From NCBI GenBank assembly GCA_934623455.1, contig CAKTVK010000055.1, positions 1-12,680 of the forward strand: 12,680 nt of DNA, in the 5' to 3' direction. The notes beneath the pieces were generated by a model. It was not told the origin of the DNA. It ran no database searches and was given only the letters and a program-made list of their open reading frames with translations. This document shows positions 6,550 to 12,403 of the stretch, piece after piece. The first letter of the stretch is position 1. Each line of letters starts with the position of its first letter. This DNA comes from an uncultured Eggerthellaceae bacterium (GTDB lineage Bacteria > Actinomycetota > Coriobacteriia > Coriobacteriales > Eggerthellaceae). A program made the translations under genes and the position numbers.

Positions 6550-7432
6550 GTTTCAGCTCCTTTTGCTCTTTTTCGTATGCCGTTCCATATTTCGAGAAGG
6601 AACGCGGATAAATCTGATTCTGGGAAAGCGCGTTGACCAGCCAAAATGGCATGCCGCCCCCTTGCTTTATTTCCATAAGGATCTGACCGGGACGCAAAAG
6701 ATCCATAGCGCGGTTATCAAGCCGGAAAGCGAAAGGATCGCCCACAGGATGCCCTGCGCGCAGTTGGGAGTCAAATGTGATGCGCAGCGAGCATCCCGGA
6801 TTTCCCGGCTCGGCCCACGCGGTGCGCGCGCATTGCGTGACCATGGCAGGACGAATGCCCTGATAGCGCTTGAGAAACACCGCAATCTCGCGCGCCACCT
6901 GGCGTTCATGGGGCAGAAGCGGTGCGGGCTCAGCGGCTGCGACTGCTGCGACCGCAACGGCGGCAGTGGCAGCGGGCGCTGCTGCGTGCGCGGCGCCAGT
7001 GGCTGCGGCTGCAGCGCACCCCTTCCCCATGGCGACCGGGGAGAACAACGCGCATGCCTCATCGACGTCCATGCCGGACAAAAACGCGCGCGCCGCATCT
7101 GTGGAAAGCGCCAACCTGCGCTTATACACCACGCCGCGATACTTCTTCTTCAACTCCACGAACACTTGATCGGAAACGGGAGCAATGCTTCCATCGGGTT
7201 GGGCGATACCGTACGAGCGCACACGCAGTTTCTCTTTGTAGAGCGGCTTTTCCAACGAACGGCTGATCAGCTGATTTTCAGGGGTGTCGAAGTAAAGGCT
7301 GCTCACCACCGTTTTCGGGTAATCGTCGGGCTTCAAAAACTGCTGCGTTATCATTAGCATCGTGCGGTATTGCTCCGCGCTCAAACAATACTTCTTCTCA
7401 ACGCGCTTGAACGTTGCTGCATATGCTTCCAT
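6542..7432 (-). CDS. VTC-domain protein, putative polyphosphate polymerase
   Basis: A 296-residue protein of the VTC family, a triphosphate-tunnel fold. In yeast Vtc4 this domain makes polyphosphate from ATP. The tunnel residues expected for activity are present: KKY (13-15), YFDT (47-50), KLRVRSYG (68-75), FVELKKKYRG (91-100), KRR (104-106), LRITFD (216-221), MEIK (253-256) and SFSKYG (278-283). No membrane segment is visible, unlike yeast VTC, so the adjacent DUF4956 protein may supply it. An Ala-rich insert at about 139-171 is unusual. ATG 7432 follows AAAGGA at 6 nt; the frame is open to 7492 but the added residues are not family-like. It is the first gene of the operon and has a leader of about 170 nt if the promoter at 7608 is right. 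Polyphosphate synthesis is inferred from the family, not shown. Confidence 0.88.
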   Translation of the reverse strand: MEAYAATFKRVEKKYCLSAEQYRTMLMITQQFLKPDDYPKTVVSSLYFDTPENQLISRSLEKPLYKEKLRVRSYGIAQPDGSIAPVSDQVFVELKKKYRGVVYKRRLALSTDAARAFLSGMDVDEACALFSPVAMGKGCAAAAATGAAHAAAPAATAAVAVAAVAAAEPAPLLPHERQVAREIAVFLKRYQGIRPAMVTQCARTAWAEPGNPGCSLRITFDSQLRAGHPVGDPFAFRLDNRAMDLLRPGQILMEIKQGGGMPFWLVNALSQNQIYPRSFSKYGTAYEKEQKELKHA

Positions 7433-7607
7433 AATTCGTCCTTTCGCCTGCGTTTTTAGCTCTTGCTTTTGGTTTTCTACCTTTATCTGCAATCTTGCGT
7501 TGCTCTTTGGTTCGCACCGGCTCTTGACTTTGCTTCGGTCTTAGCTCTTGCTTGCGCCCTGCAGTTCGCGCCGCAAAACGTAAAGGCTTGTCCTTTCAAC
7601 GTTCCCC

Positions 7608-7640
7608 ATGCTAAAAACCGCAGTTGAAAGAATCCTTAAA
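7608..7640 (-). promoter_or_regulatory. candidate promoter and response-regulator site for the VTC operon
   Basis: On the minus strand TTTAAG-GATT-CTTTCA (7625-7640) stands 11 bp before TAGCAT (7608-7613), a fair -10. The 16-bp motif is a near copy of the one at 7663-7678 and has no good -35 of its own, as in PhoB-type activated promoters where the activator box replaces the -35. A further CTTTCAAC half site lies at 7593-7600, near the presumed start. Confidence 0.5.
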
Positions 7641-7662
7641 CGCCGGCCAAACCGCCAAAACC

Positions 7663-7694
7663 TTTAAGAAAACTTTCAGTGCGCACGTTACAAT
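7663..7694 (+). promoter_or_regulatory. candidate promoter and response-regulator site for the two-component genes
   Basis: TTTAAG-AAAA-CTTTCA (7663-7678) contains TTTAA and TTTCA repeats with an 11-bp period, the spacing of OmpR-family tandem sites. It ends 10 bp before TACAAT (7689-7694), a good -10. Transcription would start near 7701, leaving a leader of about 40 nt to the GTG at 7740. This architecture suggests autoregulation by the adjacent regulator. Confidence 0.5.
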
Positions 7695-7726
7695 GGAAAG
7701 CGAAACAAGATGCAAGAGAAAACGAC

Positions 7727-7733
7727 AGGAAGG
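7727..7733 (+). promoter_or_regulatory. ribosome binding site deciding the response-regulator start
   Basis: AGGAAGG lies 6 nt before the GTG at 7740. No comparable site precedes the in-frame ATG at 7710, so it fixes the start as GTG. Confidence 0.7.
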
Positions 7734-7739
7734 CTTGAC

Positions 7740-8453
7740 GTGCAGATTCTCATTGTTGAAGACGACAAAAAGCTGGCGTTGGCGCTCAAGCAGATATTGG
7801 TAGAGGCTGATTACCAGGTAGACGCCGTACACGATGGCCAGTCCGGCTTGGATTACGGACTTTCGGGCATCTACGATGTGATCATTTTGGATGTTATGCT
7901 GCCGAAGATGGACGGTTTTGAGGTCGCTAAGGAGCTGCGTCGCGGCCGCGTTGACACGCCCATTTTGCTGCTGACTGCGCGCGATACCGTGCGCGATAAG
8001 ATTGTGGGCCTTGACTCTGGCGCCGATGACTACATGACCAAGCCGTTCAGCCCCGCCGAGTTGCTGGCGCACTTGCGCGCGCTTCTGCGTCGCCAGGGGC
8101 AGGTTGTTTTCGAGACCGTTACCTTCGGTGATTTAACGCTCAATCTGGAAAGTCACGACTTGACCTGCGGCGATAAGTCAATCCACCTGGGATTCAAAGA
8201 GTTCTCGCTCGCACGCATCTTGCTTTCCAACCCCACTCAAGTGCTGTCGAAAGAGCAACTGCTCGCAAAGGTATGGGGCGTAGAAAGCACGGCGGTTGAC
8301 AACAACGTGGAAGCGTACATTTCGTTTCTGCGGAAGAAGTTCCGCTTTGTGGGTTCGCACGTAGCCATTGAGTCGCTGCGCAAAACGGGTTACCGCTTAA
8401 GCTGCGGCGAAGACAGCGGCGGAGGCGCTGCGGCTGGCGCTGACGCACGGTAG
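7740..8453 (+). CDS. OmpR/PhoB-family response regulator
   Basis: A 237-residue DNA-binding response regulator. The receiver domain (1-115) has the acidic pocket EDD (7-9), the phospho-acceptor Asp51 in ILDVMLPKMDG, Thr79 (LLLTAR) and Lys101 (TKPF). The C-terminal winged helix (about 125-222) has the usual FKEFSLARILL, SKEQLLAKVWG, VDNNVEAYISFLRKKF and IESLRKTGYRL. The GTG at 7740 is chosen because AGGAAGG (7727-7733) lies 6 nt before it and MQILIVEDD is the family start. An ATG at 7710 would leave almost no leader after the predicted promoter and has no ribosome site. The last 15 residues are a low-complexity Gly/Ala tail. It is divergent from the VTC operon and upstream of a histidine kinase, its likely partner. 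Confidence 0.94.
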   Translation: MQILIVEDDKKLALALKQILVEADYQVDAVHDGQSGLDYGLSGIYDVIILDVMLPKMDGFEVAKELRRGRVDTPILLLTARDTVRDKIVGLDSGADDYMTKPFSPAELLAHLRALLRRQGQVVFETVTFGDLTLNLESHDLTCGDKSIHLGFKEFSLARILLSNPTQVLSKEQLLAKVWGVESTAVDNNVEAYISFLRKKFRFVGSHVAIESLRKTGYRLSCGEDSGGGAAAGADAR

Positions 8454-8800
8454 CGCCGCGATGGGCGCTCGCGCAGCTCGTGCCAATGTCGCTGCTCGCC
8501 GATGATGCTGGCGGCAACTCCGCGACGGACGCTCGCCGCCGGTGCTGATGCCGCTTGCCGCCAACAGATGTTGCGCGGCAGACAACGCGGGTGCGAGGTC
8601 CGCTGGCACAGCCGCCGCAGCTGCTCGTTGCCAACGGCGGTGCCGCCGGTAACGCCCGCCAGCAGCACCGTCCGCACGACCCACCAGCGACGCCTTCCAG
8701 CGTTGCTGCCGGCATAGCCCATCACTTGCCACCTGCACAACCCACCAGCGACACCTTCCCCACAACCATAACCGCCGCCGAACACGAAAGGCACTGCACC
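8454..8800 (+). other. 347-bp GC-rich spacer between regulator and kinase genes
   Basis: Response regulator and kinase genes of this kind usually overlap or nearly touch; here 347 bp separate them. The kinase frame is open back to a stop at 8546-8548, but the resulting residues are Pro/Ala/Gln/His-rich and look unlike protein. A 25-bp direct repeat with two mismatches (8674-8698 and 8735-8759, core ACCCACCAGCGAC) is spaced by 61 bp, which is not a multiple of three and argues against coding. The spacer is full of GCC/GCTG-like short repeats. No RNA gene is recognised. Confidence 0.55.
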
Positions 8801-10117
8801 ATGACCGCGCACACCGAAAAAGATCTGCTCTCCAAGCTGCACCTGAAATTCACCGCACTCATTTGCGGTGTGGCAGCGCTTATCTTGGCGGTTTCATTCG
8901 CGTATATTGCCTGGTCAAATCAAAATCAAAGAATCGCATCGGTCTACGTTGAGCTTAATGCCGCTCTGGAAACCGTTGTCACAAAGGGCCCGCGCGACCT
9001 TGACCCCCCTGCCGAAGGCGCCAAACCACCGCGCATCGGCGACAAAAAAGAGGTCTCGTGGCCGTTTCCCATTGCGCTTTACATTGCCCGAGAAAACGAT
9101 GGCGAGATCTCCTCGGTCATCAACATTAACCGCTTCTCCACCGCCATTGTTGACGACGAAACGTTGCAAACTATTTTGGAATCTACGTTCTTCTCACCCG
9201 ATGAACAGGGATTTTTGGCGGACGAGGGTCTGTTTTACAAGAAAATCACGCGCGACGATGGCTCGGTGTGCTACGCATTCGCCGACCGCGGAATTGTAGA
9301 TGACGCCGCGAACCTCAACCGCTCGCTTATCATGGTCGGAATCGCCATTATGCTTTTGGTGCTGGCGCTGGCCTGGGCTTTTTCTCGGTGGGCGCTGCGC
9401 CCTGTGCAGCGTGCCTGGGATAGCCAGCAGCAATTCATCGCCGATGCGTCGCACGAGATGAAAACGCCGCTTACCGTGATCATGGCAAACGCCTCCATTG
9501 CCCTGAAGAAGCCGCAAGCGACCATCGCGGAACAAAGCCAGTGGATTGAGGGCATCCAGGACGAAGCGCAAAACATGGAGCACCTGGTGCTTGATATGCT
9601 AGCGCTCGCCCAGCCGGAAAACGCGGTGGCTCAAGCCGCGACGACAGAGCACGTCAACATGAGCGAGATGGCAGAGCGGGCCTCGCTGCAGTTCGAAGCC
9701 GTTGCGTTCGAGCGCGGCGTTATGATCAACGATGACATCGATTCCGATATGATGGTTGTTGGCGACCCTACAAAACTCCAGCGCCTGATTGGCACGCTAG
9801 TCGATAACGCATGCAAGTACGCCGAAAGGGACACAAGCATAACGGTTTCTCTTAAAGCAGCAGGTCGCAATTGCGTTTTAAGCGTCCACAACTGGGGATG
9901 CCCCATTGATCCCCAGGACATCCCACACGTGTTCGACCGCTTCTACCGGAGCGACAAGTCGCGCGACCGCAGCAACAACGATGGCGAACACAGCTTTGGC
10001 CTGGGATTAGCGATCGCCCAGAAAATCGTGCAGCAACACGGCGGAGAACTGAGCGTGACGAGCTCCGCCGAAGACGGCACCACGTTTACCGCGCGCCTCC
10101 CCCGCGCCGAGGGTTAA
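8801..10117 (+). CDS. membrane sensor histidine kinase
   Basis: A 438-residue sensor kinase. Membrane helix 1 is at about 17-38 and helix 2 at 176-194, bracketing a roughly 137-residue extracytoplasmic sensor region with no recognised fold. A HisKA domain follows with His218 in ASHEMKTPLT, then HATPase with Asn336 in LVDNACKYA, a G1 box of the variant form VHNWGCPI, the F box FDRFYRSDKSRDRS and the G2 box FGLGLAIA. Arg200-Pro201 lies only 17 residues before His218, so a normal HAMP linker is missing. ATG 8801 is chosen for AAAGG 9 nt upstream and for the basic N terminus before helix 1; longer starts back to TTG 8555 give a low-complexity extension. It probably phosphorylates the regulator encoded just upstream. 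The signal is unknown. Confidence 0.92.
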   Translation: MTAHTEKDLLSKLHLKFTALICGVAALILAVSFAYIAWSNQNQRIASVYVELNAALETVVTKGPRDLDPPAEGAKPPRIGDKKEVSWPFPIALYIARENDGEISSVININRFSTAIVDDETLQTILESTFFSPDEQGFLADEGLFYKKITRDDGSVCYAFADRGIVDDAANLNRSLIMVGIAIMLLVLALAWAFSRWALRPVQRAWDSQQQFIADASHEMKTPLTVIMANASIALKKPQATIAEQSQWIEGIQDEAQNMEHLVLDMLALAQPENAVAQAATTEHVNMSEMAERASLQFEAVAFERGVMINDDIDSDMMVVGDPTKLQRLIGTLVDNACKYAERDTSITVSLKAAGRNCVLSVHNWGCPIDPQDIPHVFDRFYRSDKSRDRSNNDGEHSFGLGLAIAQKIVQQHGGELSVTSSAEDGTTFTARLPRAEG

Positions 10118-10187
10118 GTTCGCTGCAGCGGCAGCAGCGGGCGCTAGGAACAACGAAGGCATTTTTTGGAGCAGAGCGTCTTTCTTG

Positions 10188-10251
10188 CTCCGATTCAAAT
10201 CGGAGGCCGCAGACGCCGAAAGCAACAAGGGGGCTTGGCGCCCCCTTGTTG
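10188..10251. other. two strong hairpins after the kinase gene
   Basis: CTCCGATT-CA-AATCGGAG (10188-10205) is a perfect 8-bp palindrome. CAACAAGGGGGC / GCCCCCTTGTTG (10223-10234 with 10240-10251, loop TTGGC) is a perfect 12-bp stem. Neither is followed by a U-tract on the plus strand, so they are not textbook terminators. The second may still stop or stabilise the kinase mRNA end, and it overlaps the left end of the inverted-repeat element that follows. Confidence 0.5.
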
Positions 10252-10475
10252 GAAAAGCGGGGGTAAATTCGGGCTAATCGACGATATTCGGCGGTCCGAA
10301 GACGCAAATCCACCTCTTTTGGGAGTCTTGCTGCGTTCTTCGAAAAACCGCGTCAATAAAACACCAGGTCAGACAACCGCTGGATTAGACAGCCCTCAAC
10401 GGCAAACAATCGGCAGTCGGTCAGACCACCGAGTATCGTCGATTTGCCCGAATTCAGGGGTCGTTTTCCAACAAG
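10245..10475. repeat. 231-bp long-inverted-repeat element (family C/D, copy 2)
   Basis: The 52-bp arms 10245-10296 and 10424-10475 are inverted repeats with about 11 mismatches by eye. The blocks are CTTGTTGGAAAA, AATTCGGGC, AATCGACGATA and TCGG. The 127-bp centre contains its own hairpin, CGAAGACGCA (10297-10306) with TGCGTTCTTCG (10332-10342). No protein-like frame is present. It sits between the convergent kinase and phosphate transporter genes. It shares outer and inner blocks with the element at 1469-1677. Confidence 0.65.
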
Positions 10476-10650
10476 CAGGCTCTCGGAGGGCGTCAGGTGG
10501 GGCATGCGGACGGCAGAAAGCAGAAAGCAACGGAGAAAGGAGCACCGGAAGAGCAGGAAAGCGGAAGCAAAGCGCTGCAGCAGACATGCCCGCCCCGCCG
10601 CAGCGTGAACAAGACTACGGTGTACCCGAACAAGACGCTCCGAACACAGC
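10476..10650. other. gene-free segment with a purine-rich stretch
   Basis: No credible gene is seen. About 10508-10575 is strongly purine-rich on the plus strand, with short repeats such as AGAAAGCAGAAAGC. Frames crossing it are Arg/Lys/Gln-rich and not protein-like. Confidence 0.4.
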
Positions 10651-10683
10651 CGAAAAAACGGGCATCGCATGTGATGCCCGTCG
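10651..10683 (-). terminator. intrinsic terminator of the phosphate transporter gene
   Basis: On the minus strand the 9-bp stem ACGGGCATC / GATGCCCGT (10673-10681 with 10658-10666) closes a 6-nt loop and is followed by six T (10653-10658). It lies about 70 nt after the transporter stop at 10753. A classic Rho-independent terminator. Confidence 0.88.
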
Positions 10684-10752
10684 TAGAAACGTTATACAAG
10701 AAAACGCGCGGACACGCAGCGCATGCCCGAAGGATCAACGCACGGCTAACAG

Positions 10753-11799
10753 CTAGAACATCATGAACAGATTTGCCAGCACCCAGCCGATAAAACCGCA
10801 GCACGGGAACGTAAGAATCCAGGCTTTCACCATGTTGCCGGCAATGTTCCACTTTACCTCGCGCGCGTTTCTGCTGGCACCCACGCCCATGATGGCACTG
10901 GTAGAACAATGGCTCGTGGAAACAGGCATGCCGGTGAGCGTGGAGATCAGAAGCGTGATTGCGGTGCTGGCGGAAGCAGCAACGCCCTGGTATTTATCGA
11001 GCTTGACCATGTCCATGGCAACCGATTTGATAATGCGCTTGCCGCCAATAAGCGTACCCAGCGAGATAGCGGCGGAGCACAGAATCATGAGCCACAGCGG
11101 GAAACCGGTGCCCGTGGTGTCCTCGATGTCAAAGCTCAGCATGAAGCCCAAAAGCGCAATGGACATGAATTTTTGACCATCTTGCGCGCCATGGAGGCCC
11201 GACAAAATAACAGCGCATACATCCATGACGACCGTGCAAATCTTATTGCTTCTGCGACGATCACATTGCGCAAACAGCTTTTCAATCAAACGCACGGCAA
11301 GCCAACCCAGCGCAAAACCCGCGAACAGGGAAAACAGCATACCATAAATGACTTTCGCCCATTCGTTGATCACAACGGCGCCAATGCCGTTCAGCGCAAT
11401 GGCGGCACCGGTGATGCCCGCAATCAGCGAATGCGACTTCGATGCGGGGATGCCTTGAAACCAACAGAACACGCCCCATCCAATGGATGCCACCATGGCT
11501 GCCATGAGCGCCATAAGCGCTAAGTGGGGGTCGCCGGTGAAATCGACCATGCTGAACATGGTGTGGGCAACCGCGGTGGAAATGTAGGTCATGCCCATCA
11601 AGCCCACGAAATTAAACACCGCAGCCAGGGCCAATGCGGTCCCCGGCTTCATGCAACGTGTGGAAACAGCGGTTGCAATGGCGTTTGGCGCGTCAGTCGC
11701 GCCCGCAATAAGAGTAACACCAATAACGAGTGCCAAGATGACGCCCAATGTTGGATACGTCGCCATCTGAACGAACAATGCGCCCAGTGAAAGATCCAT
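10753..11799 (-). CDS. inorganic phosphate transporter, PiT family
   Basis: A 348-residue polytopic membrane protein of the PiT family, which imports phosphate (often as metal phosphate) using the proton or sodium gradient. Signature elements are GATDAPNAIATAV (about residues 31-43), QGIPASKSHSLIAGITGA, SGLHGAQDGQKFMSIALLG and the paired C-terminal PVSTSHCSTSAIMGVG. The two inverted halves are separated by a basic cytoplasmic loop (CDRRRSNK). ATG 11799 follows AGGA at 5 nt; the frame is open to 11949, but the extra residues are hydrophilic and not family-like. It is monocistronic with its own terminator at 10651. Its closeness to the VTC operon fits a phosphate or polyphosphate theme, but shared control is not shown. 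Confidence 0.92.
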   Translation of the reverse strand: MDLSLGALFVQMATYPTLGVILALVIGVTLIAGATDAPNAIATAVSTRCMKPGTALALAAVFNFVGLMGMTYISTAVAHTMFSMVDFTGDPHLALMALMAAMVASIGWGVFCWFQGIPASKSHSLIAGITGAAIALNGIGAVVINEWAKVIYGMLFSLFAGFALGWLAVRLIEKLFAQCDRRRSNKICTVVMDVCAVILSGLHGAQDGQKFMSIALLGFMLSFDIEDTTGTGFPLWLMILCSAAISLGTLIGGKRIIKSVAMDMVKLDKYQGVAASASTAITLLISTLTGMPVSTSHCSTSAIMGVGASRNAREVKWNIAGNMVKAWILTFPCCGFIGWVLANLFMMF

Positions 11800-11981
11800 G
11801 CGAATCCTATTCTCTATATTATTAGTTGCGTTCGCAGTCGCTCGCACTTCCTGCGAATTGGCCCTGATTTGCCCGTCCACCTCTGCTGCAGGTCGCACTC
11901 CCGCAAAAGACGCTGAAAAACAAATCGGCGCATCGGTCAGCCGCACCACACTGGCACGTCACCGACCATGCGGTATTTTAC

Positions 11982-12030
11982 AACAGCACCGCACTACTTC
12001 ACGCAGCAAATGCATTGATGGTGCTGTTTT
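11982..12030 (+). other. hairpin with T-rich 3' flank, possible small-RNA terminator
   Basis: AACAGCACC (11982-11990) and GGTGCTGTT (12020-12028) are perfect 9-bp inverted repeats around a 29-nt loop, followed by TTCGTT on the plus strand. No gene on this strand ends here, so it would belong to an unannotated transcript or leader, or be a protein site. Confidence 0.35.
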
Positions 12031-12092
12031 CGTTACTGCGGCGTCATCGTGTTTAGCGAAGCGACCCGCAGGCGACCCGCGCGGGCAGGCGC

Positions 12093-12125
12093 CTCCGTCT
12101 GTTAAAAAGTGACGGGGTCTTTTTC
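12093..12125 (+). terminator. orphan terminator-like hairpin
   Basis: CTCCGTC (12093-12099) pairs with GACGGGG (12111-12117) across an 11-nt loop and is followed by TCTTTTTC, giving a plausible plus-strand terminator. An alternative hairpin AAAAAG / CTTTTT overlaps it. It lies upstream of the MetQ-like gene, so it could end a short leader or small RNA (attenuation). No SAM-riboswitch consensus is recognised. Confidence 0.4.
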
Positions 12126-12198
12126 ACCTTTTGCACCGCCGGCACCCGCGCACCTGGCGGCTGACGCCTCAAGTCGCCGGGCCAACGCGCCGCCGGCA

Positions 12199-12246
12199 CC
12201 CTCCTTCCCCCTTCCCCTTCGCCTGCCCCCTTCCTCTTCCCCTTCG
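12199..12246 (+). repeat. pyrimidine-rich tract
   Basis: About 48 nt are almost entirely C and T, with repeated CTTCCCC units and only a few G. It lies in the leader or promoter region of the MetQ-like gene. Such tracts can form triplex DNA or vary in length. Confidence 0.5.
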
Positions 12247-12263
12247 CGCATTCGATGAAATTC

Positions 12264-12292
12264 AATACCAGGTATTAAGTATGAGTAATACC
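12264..12292. promoter_or_regulatory. dyad operator candidate upstream of the MetQ-like gene
   Basis: GGTATTA-AGTATGAG-TAATACC (12271-12292) is a perfect 7-bp inverted repeat, and AATACC at 12264-12269 adds a third half site that forms AATACC-A-GGTATT. The AT-rich segment stands out from its GC-rich surroundings about 110-140 bp before the ATG. It probably binds a repressor or activator; the regulator is not identified. Confidence 0.45.
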
Positions 12293-12403
12293 ACCTTTCA
12301 ACCAAAAGGTGCATACTAAGCAACGTCAAAAACGCTTTTCGAAAAACGACGTTTACTGCAAGAAAGAAGGTCGCACCACGCGACAAACGAAAGGATTCAA
12401 ACC

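Noticed and set aside
8555..8800. N-terminal extension of the histidine kinase from TTG 8555
   Set aside because: Pro/Ala/Gln/His-rich residues unlike a sensor, a repeat spaced out of frame, and a good ATG with ribosome site at 8801.
8194..8842. Minus-strand frames opposite the regulator end and the regulator-kinase spacer
   Set aside because: GC-rich low-complexity shadows with no recognisable family and no start signals.
10297..10342. Inner hairpin of the 10245-10475 element as a terminator
   Set aside because: It is followed by A-rich, not T-rich, sequence on the plus strand, and its T-run on the minus strand is on the 5' side.
11800..11949. 50-residue N-terminal extension of the phosphate transporter
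   Set aside because: Hydrophilic and atypical for PiT; ATG 11799 has a ribosome site and precedes the first membrane helix.
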